The position numbers were made by a program, and so were the translations under genes. A stretch of DNA of 39,884 nt from a virus: positions 1 to 39,884 of the IMG/VR virus record IMGVR_UViG_2166559006_000002. The stretch is one strand, 5' to 3'. Within the stretch, counting starts at the first letter, position 1. Each line of letters opens with the position of its first letter. The notes beneath the pieces are model-generated. The model saw only the letters and a program-made list of their open reading frames with translations, did not search any database and was not told where the DNA came from. This document shows positions 7,438 to 13,391 of the stretch, piece after piece.

Positions 7438-7599
7438 TTCTTATCTGCTTTCTGCTGGGTTGCCCTGCCGACGAGTGCTGCGGCGAGAGCGAAGATGGCG
7501 GCGAGGAGTGTGAGCCCGTCAACGTGTCCGCGGACGATGGTGAGAGCTGTGCATGTGACCGCGAGGATCAGACGGGCGCCGGTACGTTGAACGCATCAT
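7434..7599 (-). pseudogene. Two-helix membrane protein paralogue with a frameshift near its start
   Basis: A frame ending at 7434 (TGA overlapping the next ATG) reads ARLILAVTCTALTIVRGHVD then GLTLLAAIFALAAALVGR, closely matching the intact paralogue at 8213-8362 (TAFIILTAACTALTIVRGRV). In that frame the only codons between an upstream stop and the conserved part contain no ATG, GTG or TTG. The expected ATG (7599 or 7596, overlapping the preceding stop) is one base out of frame, so removing a single base near 7575-7585 would restore MMRSTYR joined to ARLILAV. Frameshift mutation, base error or an unusual start are all possible. Confidence 0.55.
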
Positions 7600-8216
7600 G
7601 CGATCACCGCCGGGTTGATCATCACGCCGAGCAACGCGATCGCCGAGGTTTGCAACTGGTCGACGGTGGGTTTGAGAGCGTCCCTGGCAGCGTCCCCGGC
7701 AGCGTCCCTGGCAGCGTCCCTGGCAGCGACCCAGGCAGCCCTGGCCCTGGCAGCGTCCCCGGCAGCGTCCCAGGCAGCGTCCCAGGCAGCGTCCGACTTC
7801 TTCTGCGCGTTCCGCACCACAGGCCCCGCCGTCTGCGCGGCGACAAGATCAACGATCCGACGCAGCGACCGTAGCTCTTGTGCTTCCCTTGTCAGCCCGG
7901 CGAGGTCTAGGAAAGCGGGCGTGTAGGTCCGGATCAGCCAGTCCAACGCAAGGTAGGAGCGTGCTTCGTCCTGCCCATCCTCGGCGGTCCCGATGAGTTG
8001 CGGAACGTAGTCCTTCAACTCTTGACGCCGGTCGTGGGGGAGGGAATCGTTCAGGCTACGCCCGTACGCCCCGAGGACTGGTGACACGCATGCCGGATGA
8101 TCCGACCACGGCTCCCCCGCAATAAAGCTCGCGGCTTCCAGCAGGCATGCGCCTTCCTGAAAGCTGCCGTGGGCACCTTTGCCGAGTTCGATCGTGTCAA
8201 TGTCGATGGCGGTCAT
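7596..8216 (-). CDS. Protein with Ala-Asp-Trp/Arg repeat region, unknown function
   Basis: The product is 206 residues. The N-terminal 130 residues include [19 protein letters not shown] and a [13 protein letters not shown] segment seen in many actinophage early proteins of unknown role. Residues about 140-178 consist of irregular repeats of WDAA, GDAAR and ARDAA, coded by tandem GGCAGCGTCC-type units (on the plus strand, about 7678-7800). The repeat likely forms one long amphipathic Ala-rich helix and is prone to slippage. Overlaps its neighbours at both ends by ATGA. Confidence 0.7.
   Translation of the reverse strand: MTAIDIDTIELGKGAHGSFQEGACLLEAASFIAGEPWSDHPACVSPVLGAYGRSLNDSLPHDRRQELKDYVPQLIGTAEDGQDEARSYLALDWLIRTYTPAFLDLAGLTREAQELRSLRRIVDLVAAQTAGPVVRNAQKKSDAAWDAAWDAAGDAARARAAWVAARDAARDAAGDAARDALKPTVDQLQTSAIALLGVMINPAVIA
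7678..7800. repeat. Imperfect tandem repeat inside a coding gene
   Basis: Units of about 12 bases such as GGCAGCGTCCCT, GGCAGCGTCCCC and GGCAGCGACCCA recur with small changes. The period is a multiple of three and the repeats encode the Ala/Asp-rich helix, so length change keeps the frame. There are no unique spacers, so this is not CRISPR. Confidence 0.8.
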
Positions 8217-8362
8217 CGTTCTGCTTTCTGTTTGCGCGGTGTCAAAGCCGCGAGGGTTGCGAACACGGCGGCGAGGACGGTGATCCCGTCAACACGGCCG
8301 CGGACGATGGTGAGTGCGGTGCATGCCGCGGTGAGGATGATGAACGCGGTCCGGGCGGTCAC
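8213..8362 (-). CDS. 49-residue two-helix membrane protein (intact paralogue)
   Basis: GTG at 8362 overlaps the upstream stop as GTGA, and TGA at the end overlaps the next ATG. The product TARTAFIILTAACTALTIV, a short RGRVDG turn, then ITVLAAVFATLAALTP and a basic tail indicates a small hairpin membrane protein. A paralogue lies about 630 bases downstream (7434-7599). Neither sits beside the lysis genes, so a holin role is unlikely; exclusion or host-membrane effects are possible. Confidence 0.65.
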   Translation of the reverse strand: MTARTAFIILTAACTALTIVRGRVDGITVLAAVFATLAALTPRKQKAER

Positions 8363-8502
8363 GGGGCACCGCCCTTCTCGAGGATCACGAGCGGCCGCCG
8401 GTAGTGACGGTGGTGCAGTGTCAGCCCGACACCGTCACCATCGCGCGCGAGACGCCAGTACGTCGTGCCGGTCATACCCGCGGTACTGAGCAGTGGACTC
8501 AT
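8359..8502 (-). CDS. 47-residue protein, unknown function
   Basis: ATG at 8502 overlaps the preceding stop (ATGA) and TGA overlaps the following GTG. The product starts MSPLLSTAGMTGTTYWRLAR and continues GDGVGLTLHHRHYRRPLVIL, a basic, beta-prone sequence. No recognised family. The long upstream extension in this frame is Arg/Pro-rich shadow. Confidence 0.6.
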   Translation of the reverse strand: MSPLLSTAGMTGTTYWRLARDGDGVGLTLHHRHYRRPLVILEKGGAP

Positions 8503-8810
8503 GACGCACCGTCCAGTTGTTCGCCGAGGTCGGCTTGGAGGACGAGGATCGCGTCGGCGATCTGAGCGAGCGTCTCGAAGTTGTGCCCCTCGATCGATGC
8601 GGCCAGGAGGACCAGGCCGGCGAGGTGGTCGCGGATTTGCCCGACCGTGAGCCACGACGATTCCGCCCGTTCCACCAGGGCCCGGTGCGCTTCCTCCGCC
8701 TGACAGATCGCGTCCACTGACGCTTGGATGACAGGCGGCAAGTTGAAATCGATACCCGCGATCATGACCGGGTTACGGTACTCGGGGAAGTCATCACCGA
8801 ACAGGCTCAT
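8499..8810 (-). CDS. 103-residue helical protein, unknown function
   Basis: The product is MSLFGDDFPEYRNPVMIAGI at its N-terminus, then a helical region (SVDAICQAEEAHRALVERAE) and an acidic C-terminus. No motif recognised. The start overlaps the upstream stop, the stop overlaps the next ATG, and the codon use is like its neighbours. Confidence 0.65.
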   Translation of the reverse strand: MSLFGDDFPEYRNPVMIAGIDFNLPPVIQASVDAICQAEEAHRALVERAESSWLTVGQIRDHLAGLVLLAASIEGHNFETLAQIADAILVLQADLGEQLDGAS

Positions 8811-8977
8811 TTCGTTTCCTCGACCAGTTCGTCAGGCACAAAATCCGGGCACACCAGATTCCATGCGTTATGCCGCCCATTACCATCCGCGAACTGCTGC
8901 ATCGGCACACCCTCACGGGCATACCCCTCCAACATGGCGTCAAAAATGCTGAGAACCGCAACACGCTTGCCGGTCAT
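8807..8977 (-). CDS. 56-residue protein, unknown function
   Basis: ATG at 8977 follows GAGGAAAAAACG and overlaps the DUF4258 stop as ATGA. The product, MTGKRVAVLSIFDAMLEGYA then MQQFADGNGRHNAWNLVCPD, has no family that I recognise. The frame extends upstream, but those codons lie over the DUF4258 gene. Confidence 0.6.
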   Translation of the reverse strand: MTGKRVAVLSIFDAMLEGYAREGVPMQQFADGNGRHNAWNLVCPDFVPDELVEETK

Positions 8978-9273
8978 CGTTTTTTCCTCGCTTTTTGTGC
9001 AGCCCGTGAAACGGTTTTGATCTGCTGTCTGGTGTCGTAGCCGCCGATTTCGTGGTCGGCCACCCAGTCGGATTGCCGCGCCCACATGATGGTCACAACA
9101 ACATCGCCGCGTGTGACAAGTGTGATGCGACCACGGGTGAGGTAGTCGGCACCGGTTGTCCCGGATTTGTGTGTGTCGCGGGGTTTGTTCCAGGCGTCCC
9201 GGATTTCTTCGGGGTCAACGGCCATGTCGAGTGCGCGTTGGATTGCGTGACGCGTGAGCGTGAACCCGGTCAT
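8974..9273 (-). CDS. DUF4258-like protein
   Basis: The product is 99 residues. FTLTRHAIQRALDMAVDPEE near the N-terminus, then ITLVTRGDVVVTIMWAR, matches the DUF4258 layout (xxxTxHAxxRxxxR followed by a beta-hairpin), a family with a RelE/HicA-like small fold sometimes found in toxins. The catalytic capacity here is unknown. ATG at 9273 overlaps the kinase stop. The basic tail (AAQKARKKR) could bind nucleic acid. Confidence 0.65.
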   Translation of the reverse strand: MTGFTLTRHAIQRALDMAVDPEEIRDAWNKPRDTHKSGTTGADYLTRGRITLVTRGDVVVTIMWARQSDWVADHEIGGYDTRQQIKTVSRAAQKARKKR

Positions 9274-9689
9274 GCGAGCACCCACGCCGGGTATTGGTGG
9301 GCGAAACGGCGGATCACATCAGAGCCGACCTTGCGGGTTCGACCAGTATCGCGGCGCAACGCTTCGCTGAGGGCGACGGGAAAGTTTAGGATGGTCACCG
9401 TTGCCGTGTACATGCGACCCAGGTTGCGGAGTTGCTGCACGTGCACATCGTTGAGATTGGTGTTGTCTACGACAATGGAGCGGCCCGCGTAGAGCAGCGC
9501 TTTGATCATGTCGTTTTGGAGGCAGGTGACGTGGAATTCGTCGTATCGGGGGAGTTCACCGAATACGGATTCTCGGATGTCGTCACGGTTGACTCGTGCA
9601 CGGTGTGTGGGGTCGCGGGCGACCCATTCGCGTGCCCAGGTGGTTTTCCCTGAGGCGGGGATGCCTCGGGTGAGGATGAGTTCCAGCAT
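9270..9689 (-). CDS. Polynucleotide kinase-like P-loop protein
   Basis: The product is 139 residues. Walker A GIPASGKTTW lies at 9-18, preceded by MLELILTR, and RVNRDDIRESVFG plus VVDNTNLNDVHVQQL match the T4 Pnk kinase-domain motifs (Asp-Arg near the P-loop; VDNTNL). It would phosphorylate 5'-OH ends of nucleic acid, but there is no phosphatase domain. AAGGGA lies eight bases before the ATG. It is the first gene of the early cluster after a 386-base gap and its leader contains a long hairpin. Confidence 0.82.
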   Translation of the reverse strand: MLELILTRGIPASGKTTWAREWVARDPTHRARVNRDDIRESVFGELPRYDEFHVTCLQNDMIKALLYAGRSIVVDNTNLNDVHVQQLRNLGRMYTATVTILNFPVALSEALRRDTGRTRKVGSDVIRRFAHQYPAWVLA

Positions 9690-9710
9690 AATGACAGTCC
9701 CTTCTGTGTG

Positions 9711-9765
9711 GACCGGCACGGTTGATCCATCAGGCCCGCAGATAGCAGGTTGATCCGTGCCGGTC
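9711..9765 (-). promoter_or_regulatory. Long inverted repeat in the kinase leader
   Basis: Arms GACCGGCACGG (9711-9721) and CCGTGCCGGTC (9755-9765) pair perfectly over 11 bp around a 33-base loop, and GTTGATCC occurs at both 9721-9728 and 9749-9756 as a direct repeat. On the minus-strand transcript the hairpin ends about 22 bases before the kinase ATG, in reach of translational control. No T-run follows, so simple termination is unlikely. Confidence 0.45.
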
Positions 9766-10041
9766 TCGTGCTGTCCCCGGGGTATGATCCCGGCACCGTA
9801 ATGAGCCAATAGTGGACAGCCGCCCCGTCGATGATGGGATCCCGCGCCACCAGGACGCCTCACCCGCTTACACACCCCATAAGGGCCGAAACTTTAGAAC
9901 CGGGAAAACGTCCACGCCCACCACGACGCACGCCACTCAACCGGTTCTCACTGTGTGGAATTGCTGACCGGCGAGTACGGGGCTCGGTGCCATCCGCCGG
10001 AAAGCTATGTCGATTCATGAAGTTGTTTCCGGGCATGCCGG

Positions 10042-10063
10042 ATAAACCCGACCAACAGTCGGG
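10042..10063 (-). terminator. Rho-independent terminator after the excisionase gene
   Basis: CCCGAC (10047-10052) and GTCGGG (10058-10063) make a 6-bp stem with a five-base loop; the minus transcript continues TTTAT. It lies 13 bases beyond the excisionase stop. Confidence 0.6.
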
Positions 10064-10075
10064 AAGAAGACGGGG

Positions 10076-10282
10076 TTACGTCACCCGTTTACGTGTGCGA
10101 GACCGTGCAGGTTGCAAAGATCGCGGAGCCGACAGAAACGCATCCACATCCGTCAGACGAAACCGGTACAAGCGGCCCATTGGGACGAACGGCAGGTCGC
10201 CAGCTTTCGCCCGTTTGATCACCGTCTCCGGTGTCACATCCAATAGGACAGCGACAGCGCGCGCGTCGACCAGCGCTTCCAT
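10076..10282 (-). CDS. xis: Excisionase-type MerR-like HTH protein
   Basis: The product is 68 residues. ALVDARAVAVLLDVTPETVI then FVPMGRLYRFRLTDVDAFLS is the winged-helix arrangement of the excisionase/BldC family, which bends DNA at attL/attR or attP and steers integrase. Its ATG overlaps the stop of the upstream Cro-like gene (TGATG), so both come from the leftward promoter of the immunity region, and a terminator follows. An independent transcriptional role is possible. Confidence 0.8.
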   Translation of the reverse strand: MEALVDARAVAVLLDVTPETVIKRAKAGDLPFVPMGRLYRFRLTDVDAFLSAPRSLQPARSRTRKRVT

Positions 10283-10476
10283 CAGCCGGCCACCAGATGC
10301 TCAAAGCGCACGTCGAGAACATGTGCGAGCTGGTCGACCTGCGCCAACGTCAGATCCCCGGTGGTCAGCGCATCTTCATCGATGCCGGTGATCCCGGAGA
10401 GGTGTTCGCGGGTGAAGTGTTTGGTGTGCGATGCCCGTAGGATCCGGTTCGCTAGGTTGTCTAGTGCGGCGCTCAT
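10282..10476 (-). CDS. Small HTH (Cro-like) protein, leaderless start
   Basis: The product is 64 residues (MSAALDNLANRILRASHTKH). FTREHLSGITGIDEDALTTG then LTLAQVDQLAHVLDVRFEHL resembles a compact XRE-type fold. ATG at 10476 has no Shine-Dalgarno sequence but lies six bases from a -10 element, so the message is probably leaderless. It is the first gene of the leftward lytic-side operon, the usual place of Cro, but the HTH is degenerate and the role is inferred from position. Confidence 0.65.
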   Translation of the reverse strand: MSAALDNLANRILRASHTKHFTREHLSGITGIDEDALTTGDLTLAQVDQLAHVLDVRFEHLVAG

Positions 10477-10482
10477 GTGGCA

Positions 10483-10511
10483 AACGTACACCGTTTTAGG
10501 TGGTTTGACAA
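10483..10511 (-). promoter_or_regulatory. Leftward leaderless promoter
   Basis: On the minus strand, -35 TTGTCA (10511-10506) and -10 TACGTT (10488-10483) are separated by exactly 17 bases; the ATG follows after six bases. Predicted transcription begins at or next to the start codon. Confidence 0.65.
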
Positions 10512-10541
10512 CCGTTTTCGTTGGTTCCCCCAAATTGGGGG
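10490..10541. promoter_or_regulatory. Putative immunity operators between divergent promoters
   Basis: ACCGTTTT occurs at 10490-10497 and 10511-10518, 21 bp apart (two helical turns), each followed by a related GGTGGTT/GTTGGTT segment. CCCCCAAATTGGGGG at 10527-10541 is an inverted repeat with 7-bp arms. These overlap the leftward promoter and lie upstream of the rightward one, so they are candidate repressor or Cro sites. Confidence 0.5.
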
Positions 10542-10562
10542 TTTATTCAACGTTTTTGTGCG

Positions 10563-10568
10563 TACAAT
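10563..10568 (+). promoter_or_regulatory. Rightward -10 element, probably leaderless
   Basis: TACAAT ends eight bases before ATG at 10576, placing transcription start at the codon. No good -35 is visible at 16-18 bases upstream, suggesting an activated or weak promoter. Confidence 0.45.
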
Positions 10569-10575
10569 ACGCCTT

Positions 10576-10824
10576 ATGAATAAACCTCAGAGAATGAGTA
10601 GGTCCGAGGCGGCCGTCGCTCAACTGAACGCCGAAATAAAAGGCGCAGGAATGACCGGCAAAGAAATGGCTACCAGACTCGGCATCCACCCGAACGTGTT
10701 CTACAGGTACACGGCCGGGATCACGGAAATGCCTATGCGTGTGCTGTACGCAGCAATCGAAGTGCTCGGGATTGATGAGGTTGAGTTTTTTCGTCGGGCT
10801 TACGAGTTGCGTAACCGCCGCTGA
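10576..10824 (+). CDS. XRE-like HTH regulator, leaderless start
   Basis: The product is 82 residues. Residues about 26-65 (MTGKEMATRLGIHPNVFYRY then TAGITEMPMRVLYAAIEVLG) form a typical XRE HTH with recognition helix NVFYRY. It diverges from the Cro-like gene across a region with repeated operator-like sequences, so it is a good candidate for a lysogeny repressor or co-regulator, though it is short for a full CI with a dimerisation domain. ATG at 10576 has no ribosome-binding site and sits next to TACAAT. Confidence 0.75.
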   Translation: MNKPQRMSRSEAAVAQLNAEIKGAGMTGKEMATRLGIHPNVFYRYTAGITEMPMRVLYAAIEVLGIDEVEFFRRAYELRNRR

Positions 10825-10894
10825 GCACCAGCAGCATGTCCAGCCCCATGTCTTCACACATTTTGTCGAACTCTTGAAGAGTCAATTCGCTCAT
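10733..10894 (-). CDS. 53-residue ORF antisense to the HTH regulator's 3' end
   Basis: ATG at 10894 is preceded by AAGGGG with a six-base gap. The product starts MSELTLQEFDKMCEDMGLDM then LLVLSGG; the first ~23 codons are outside the HTH gene and look protein-like, while the rest overlaps that gene antisense for 92 bp. It could be a small modulator that also produces antisense RNA against the regulator. Moderate to low confidence. Confidence 0.4.
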   Translation of the reverse strand: MSELTLQEFDKMCEDMGLDMLLVLSGGYATRKPDEKTQPHQSRALRLLRTAHA

Positions 10895-11059
10895 GATATC
10901 CCCTTACGTTTCGTTCCCCCCGCTGGGGACCGATCACGTTCGTAACGTAGCCCCTGCGCCGGTTGCCGGTGTGATGGTGGAACGGTTCGGACCCGTGCAA
11001 CCAGTGTTTGTCCCCCATGCTGGGGCGCGGTTTGGAACGCACCATGAAGGGGGGTTGCG

Positions 11060-11383
11060 GTGACCGTCAAGTTTGCGGCATGGGTCGCGGTCGCAACGGG
11101 TGGTGCGTCGGCGCGGCAGATCGGTTTGCGGGTGGGGAAATCTCACACCACCGTGCTGCGCTGGCTGAACGACGGCACCCCGCCGCGTGCGGCGATCCTG
11201 ATCGCTATCGCCTACCGTGCGGACCCGTTCGCCGCGCTGATCGCCGCCGACGTGATCGATGAGGGGGAGATTCCGGCGCTCGCATCGTTAACACCGTTGA
11301 ACCGTGTCCCGCAGGTTCGGTTGACTGCGGAACTGCATCGGCGTGCCCTCCAAAGTGTGGGCATGCCCACACGGGCCACCTGA
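11060..11383 (+). CDS. HTH DNA-binding protein, candidate immunity repressor
   Basis: The product is 107 residues from GTG at 11060, behind AAGGGG. TVKFAAWVAVATGGASARQI then GLRVGKSHTTVLRWLNDGTP is a clear HTH (ARQIGLRVGKSHTTVLRWL), followed by AAILIAIAYRADPFAALIAA. This layout is typical of small actinophage immunity repressors encoded beside attP and integrase. A perfect 18-bp palindrome lies inside its last codons. Whether this or the 10576 gene is the master repressor is unclear. Confidence 0.7.
   Translation: MTVKFAAWVAVATGGASARQIGLRVGKSHTTVLRWLNDGTPPRAAILIAIAYRADPFAALIAADVIDEGEIPALASLTPLNRVPQVRLTAELHRRALQSVGMPTRAT
11355..11372. promoter_or_regulatory. Perfect 18-bp palindrome at the repressor 3' end
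   Basis: GTGTGGGCATGCCCACAC is a perfect inverted repeat 11 bases before the end of the HTH gene. Its half-site GCCCACA recurs twice at about 11554-11572, just ahead of the next gene, suggesting a protein-binding site. No T-run follows, so it is not a standard terminator. Confidence 0.45.
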
Positions 11384-11592
11384 CAGCAACCATCCCAGTT
11401 GGTGTGAACACCGGTATCGTTTGCACCGTTTCAGTTGGAAATCGGCTCCGATCCCAGTAAAATCAACGGTTCCCACAAAACCTGTGTGACGGGTTCAAGC
11501 CCCGTCACTCACCCCAGTAAACATAAGGGATCCCAGGCCGCTAAACAGTCTGTGCCCACATTCCCGCCCACATTCGGTGTATCCTCACCCTC
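11384..11592. other. Noncoding attP region
   Basis: Between the HTH gene and the small gene before integrase. It contains a tRNA-3'-end-like core, ATCCCAG repeats at about 11391, 11451 and 11530, CCCAGTAAA at 11453-11461 and 11513-11521, and GCCCACATTC twice at 11554-11575. The repeats may be integrase arm sites. Confidence 0.6.
11481..11516 (+). other. attP core resembling the 3' end of a tRNA (probably tRNA-His)
   Basis: Bases 11489-11505 fold as a T-arm: ACGGG, loop TTCAAGC, CCCGT. They are followed by CACTCAC, C, CCA in the positions of the acceptor 3' strand, discriminator and CCA end. A C73 discriminator is characteristic of tRNA-His. There is no D-arm or anticodon arm upstream, so this is not a gene but the duplicated crossover segment by which many integrases insert in tRNA genes without destroying them. 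It lies about 245 bp upstream of the integrase start. Confidence 0.75.
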
Positions 11593-11760
11593 ATGAATGA
11601 TCAAACTCGTACCACCATTGACCGTTACGGCGACGACCTTTTGCGCCGGGCCGCAGACATGTTGGGGGGGTCGCGGGAGGCGGACAGTCTCTCCATGGAA
11701 ATCAGCATTCACCTGATCGCGAAGGCTGCGACGTTCGGGCTGCCGGTGATCGAGCAGTAA
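11593..11760 (+). CDS. 55-residue protein immediately upstream of integrase
   Basis: ATG at 11593 to TAA at 11758-11760; the integrase ATG follows directly. The product begins MNDQTRTTIDRYGDDLLRRA and ends SIHLIAKAATFGLPVIEQ, helical and without recognised motif. A TATCCT element lies eight bases before the ATG, so this may be another leaderless message. Abutment to integrase suggests co-regulation. Confidence 0.65.
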   Translation: MNDQTRTTIDRYGDDLLRRAADMLGGSREADSLSMEISIHLIAKAATFGLPVIEQ

Positions 11761-12906
11761 ATGGCGTCTGTCAGTTTCCGCACCAATAAGGACGGCACGG
11801 TCACATGGCGCGTTCGTTTCCGGCTCCGAGGTTCGGAACGTCAGGAATCGTTCTTCACCGAGGTGGATGCGACCCGGTTCAAGAAACGGGTGGAACGCGA
11901 CCCGCAGGCGGCGCTTGACACGTTGGCGCGCACGCAAGGGCAGGTTGCGGACACGCCCACGTTGACGGAGTGGACGGCCCGGTACTTGGACCCGGGGTCT
12001 GGGTTGTTGACGGGTGTTGAGGCTGGCACTCGTGACGGGTACCGGCGCATCGCGGAACGGTCTTTCCTGCCCATCCTCGGTGACCTGCCTGTTGACGTTG
12101 TGACACGTGAGGATGTGGGTAGGTGGGTTACCTGGCAGGAGGGGCAGGTTTCGGCCCGCACAGGGGCACCTGTGGCTGCTAAGACGGTTCGCAACTACTA
12201 TGCGCTGCTGTCGAATGTGTTCAAGGTGGCCACGGAGATACGACCCCCGTTACGGCCAGATAATCCGGCGCATAAAGTGCGGCTCACACGCGGCACGAAA
12301 CGTGAACCGGTGTTCTTATCCCGTGCCGAGTTCGCTGCCCTGTACGTGGAGATCCCCGACTATTACAAACCGTTGGTCGCGTTCCTCGTCGGTTCGCAAT
12401 GCCGGTGGTCTGAGGCGACCGCGGTCATGTGGGGTGACCTGAGCACGGATACGAACCCGCCGACTGTGCGGGTGAGTAAGGCGTGGAAACGGAACCCTGG
12501 TGGGAGGCCTGTCCTGTCGGTGCCGAAGACACGGCGCAGTGTGCGCACGATTGCGTTGTGGCCCGAGCTGGTTGCGCTGCTTGGTGACCGCGGTCCGGCG
12601 TCGGAGCTGATATTCCAAGGCAAACTGAACCGGGAGCGTGTCTGGTACGGGTCTTTTAATCATCGTGTGTGGCGTCCAGCCGTTGAACGGGCGTTGGAGA
12701 AACGGCCGAACATTCACGACCTCCGCCATACGGGCGCGTCATGGTTGATCGCGGACGGTGCACCGCTCCCCTTCATTCAAGCCCGGCTCGGGCACGAATC
12801 GATCACCACGACGGTGAACGTGTACGGGCATTTGCTGCCGGATGCGCACACAACGATGGCGGCGTCTTTACAACTCGCTATGTCAAACGTGCTACCAATA
12901 CGGTAG
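11761..12906 (+). CDS. int: Tyrosine integrase
   Basis: The product is 381 residues, normal for the family. The catalytic set is visible: Arg215 (SQCRWSEA), HDLRHT giving His319 and Arg322, LGH with His345, and nucleophile Tyr355 (TVNVYGHLLP). The N-terminus (MASVSFRTNKDGTVTWRVRF) is an arm-type-site domain and residues about 65-160 a SAM-like core-binding domain. It recombines attP, located 245 bp upstream, with a bacterial tRNA gene, directed by the excisionase encoded on the other side of the regulators. There is only a weak ribosome-binding site; translation may be coupled to the preceding gene. Confidence 0.95.
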   Translation: MASVSFRTNKDGTVTWRVRFRLRGSERQESFFTEVDATRFKKRVERDPQAALDTLARTQGQVADTPTLTEWTARYLDPGSGLLTGVEAGTRDGYRRIAERSFLPILGDLPVDVVTREDVGRWVTWQEGQVSARTGAPVAAKTVRNYYALLSNVFKVATEIRPPLRPDNPAHKVRLTRGTKREPVFLSRAEFAALYVEIPDYYKPLVAFLVGSQCRWSEATAVMWGDLSTDTNPPTVRVSKAWKRNPGGRPVLSVPKTRRSVRTIALWPELVALLGDRGPASELIFQGKLNRERVWYGSFNHRVWRPAVERALEKRPNIHDLRHTGASWLIADGAPLPFIQARLGHESITTTVNVYGHLLPDAHTTMAASLQLAMSNVLPIR

Positions 12907-12915
12907 GATGTGTCC

Positions 12916-13263
12916 ATGAGCGAAACTCAGCAATCCGCCCCCGCAGGCTGGTACAACGACGGCCTAGGGCATCAAAGATGGTGGGACGGAGCACAATGGG
13001 GCCCCTATTATGCGCCGCCAGCAACCTCTCCAACATCTGTTGTCTCGGTTGTCGGATTCATTCTGGCGCTCTTCGTCCTGCTCGGTAGCGGGATCGGATA
13101 CAGTGCGCTACTCGGTGGCGGAATTGCGTTGCTCCTGTCCGCTATGGGCATCCCGGACACCCGCGCAGGCATCAAATCTGGGCGCGGCTTAGCAATCGCA
13201 GGCGTCGTCATCGCATGCGCCGGCTGCGCAGCAGCCATAGGATATGGAATCTTGCGCGGCTGA
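12916..13263 (+). CDS. DUF2510 membrane protein (possible superinfection-related)
   Basis: The product is 115 residues. AGWYNDGLGHQRWWDGAQWG is the DUF2510 signature of actinobacterial membrane proteins. Hydrophobic stretches follow at about 42-80 (VVSVVGFILALFVLLGSGIG and ALLGGGIALLLSAMG) and at the C-terminus (AIAGVVIACAGCAAAIGYGI), giving three or so transmembrane helices. AGGA lies eight bases before the ATG. Expressed with integrase in the lysogeny module, it could alter the lysogen envelope or exclude other phages, which is inference from context. Confidence 0.7.
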   Translation: MSETQQSAPAGWYNDGLGHQRWWDGAQWGPYYAPPATSPTSVVSVVGFILALFVLLGSGIGYSALLGGGIALLLSAMGIPDTRAGIKSGRGLAIAGVVIACAGCAAAIGYGILRG

Positions 13264-13270
13264 AACACGA

Positions 13271-13324
13271 AAAGAAGCCCCCCAGGACGAACCCATAACA
13301 GGTTCGCCCCAGGGGGCTTTCTTT
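13271..13324. terminator. Bidirectional terminator between convergent operons
   Basis: AAAGAAGCCCCC pairs with GGGGGCTTTCTTT around an inner GAACC/GGTTC stem, with T-rich ends on both strands. It separates the rightward integrase operon from the leftward late genes. Confidence 0.85.
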
Positions 13325-13391
13325 ACTGACAGGACTCACACCAAAGATCATCCATCGGATCCGTTGGCACCTGATACTCCTCTTCACCCAT
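13323..13391 (-). CDS. 22-residue ORF at the end of the lysis cassette
   Basis: ATG at 13391 overlaps the holin-like stop (TGATG) and the frame ends TAA at 13323 inside the terminator. The product is acidic with a CxxC (MGEEEYQVPTDPMDDLWCES plus CQ). The coupling and codon use favour a real gene, but it is short. Confidence 0.4.
   Translation of the reverse strand: MGEEEYQVPTDPMDDLWCESCQ

Larger units (their letters stand above)
9690..10075. other. Noncoding 386-base leader/promoter region of the early operon
   Basis: No convincing gene is seen. It holds an 11-bp inverted repeat just before the kinase gene, a terminator after the excisionase, and a CCCTTATGGGG near-palindrome around 9880-9891 (minus). 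Frames open on the minus strand here are rich in Pro, Gly and Arg and lack ribosome-binding sites. Probably contains the early-operon promoter, which I could not place confidently. Confidence 0.5.

Noticed and set aside
7678-7800. Repeat array as CRISPR
   Set aside because: Units are about 12 bases, adjacent, imperfect, without spacers, and lie in frame in a coding gene.
8213-8362. Holin assignment for the early small membrane proteins
   Set aside because: They are in the early recombination operon, while a good two-helix holin candidate lies beside the endolysin.
9506-9850. 114-codon minus-strand frame overlapping the kinase gene
   Set aside because: The downstream two thirds lie out of frame over the kinase P-loop; no motif and a weak start.
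11481-11516. Complete tRNA gene at attP
   Set aside because: Only the T-arm and acceptor 3' strand are present; upstream bases do not form anticodon or D arms.
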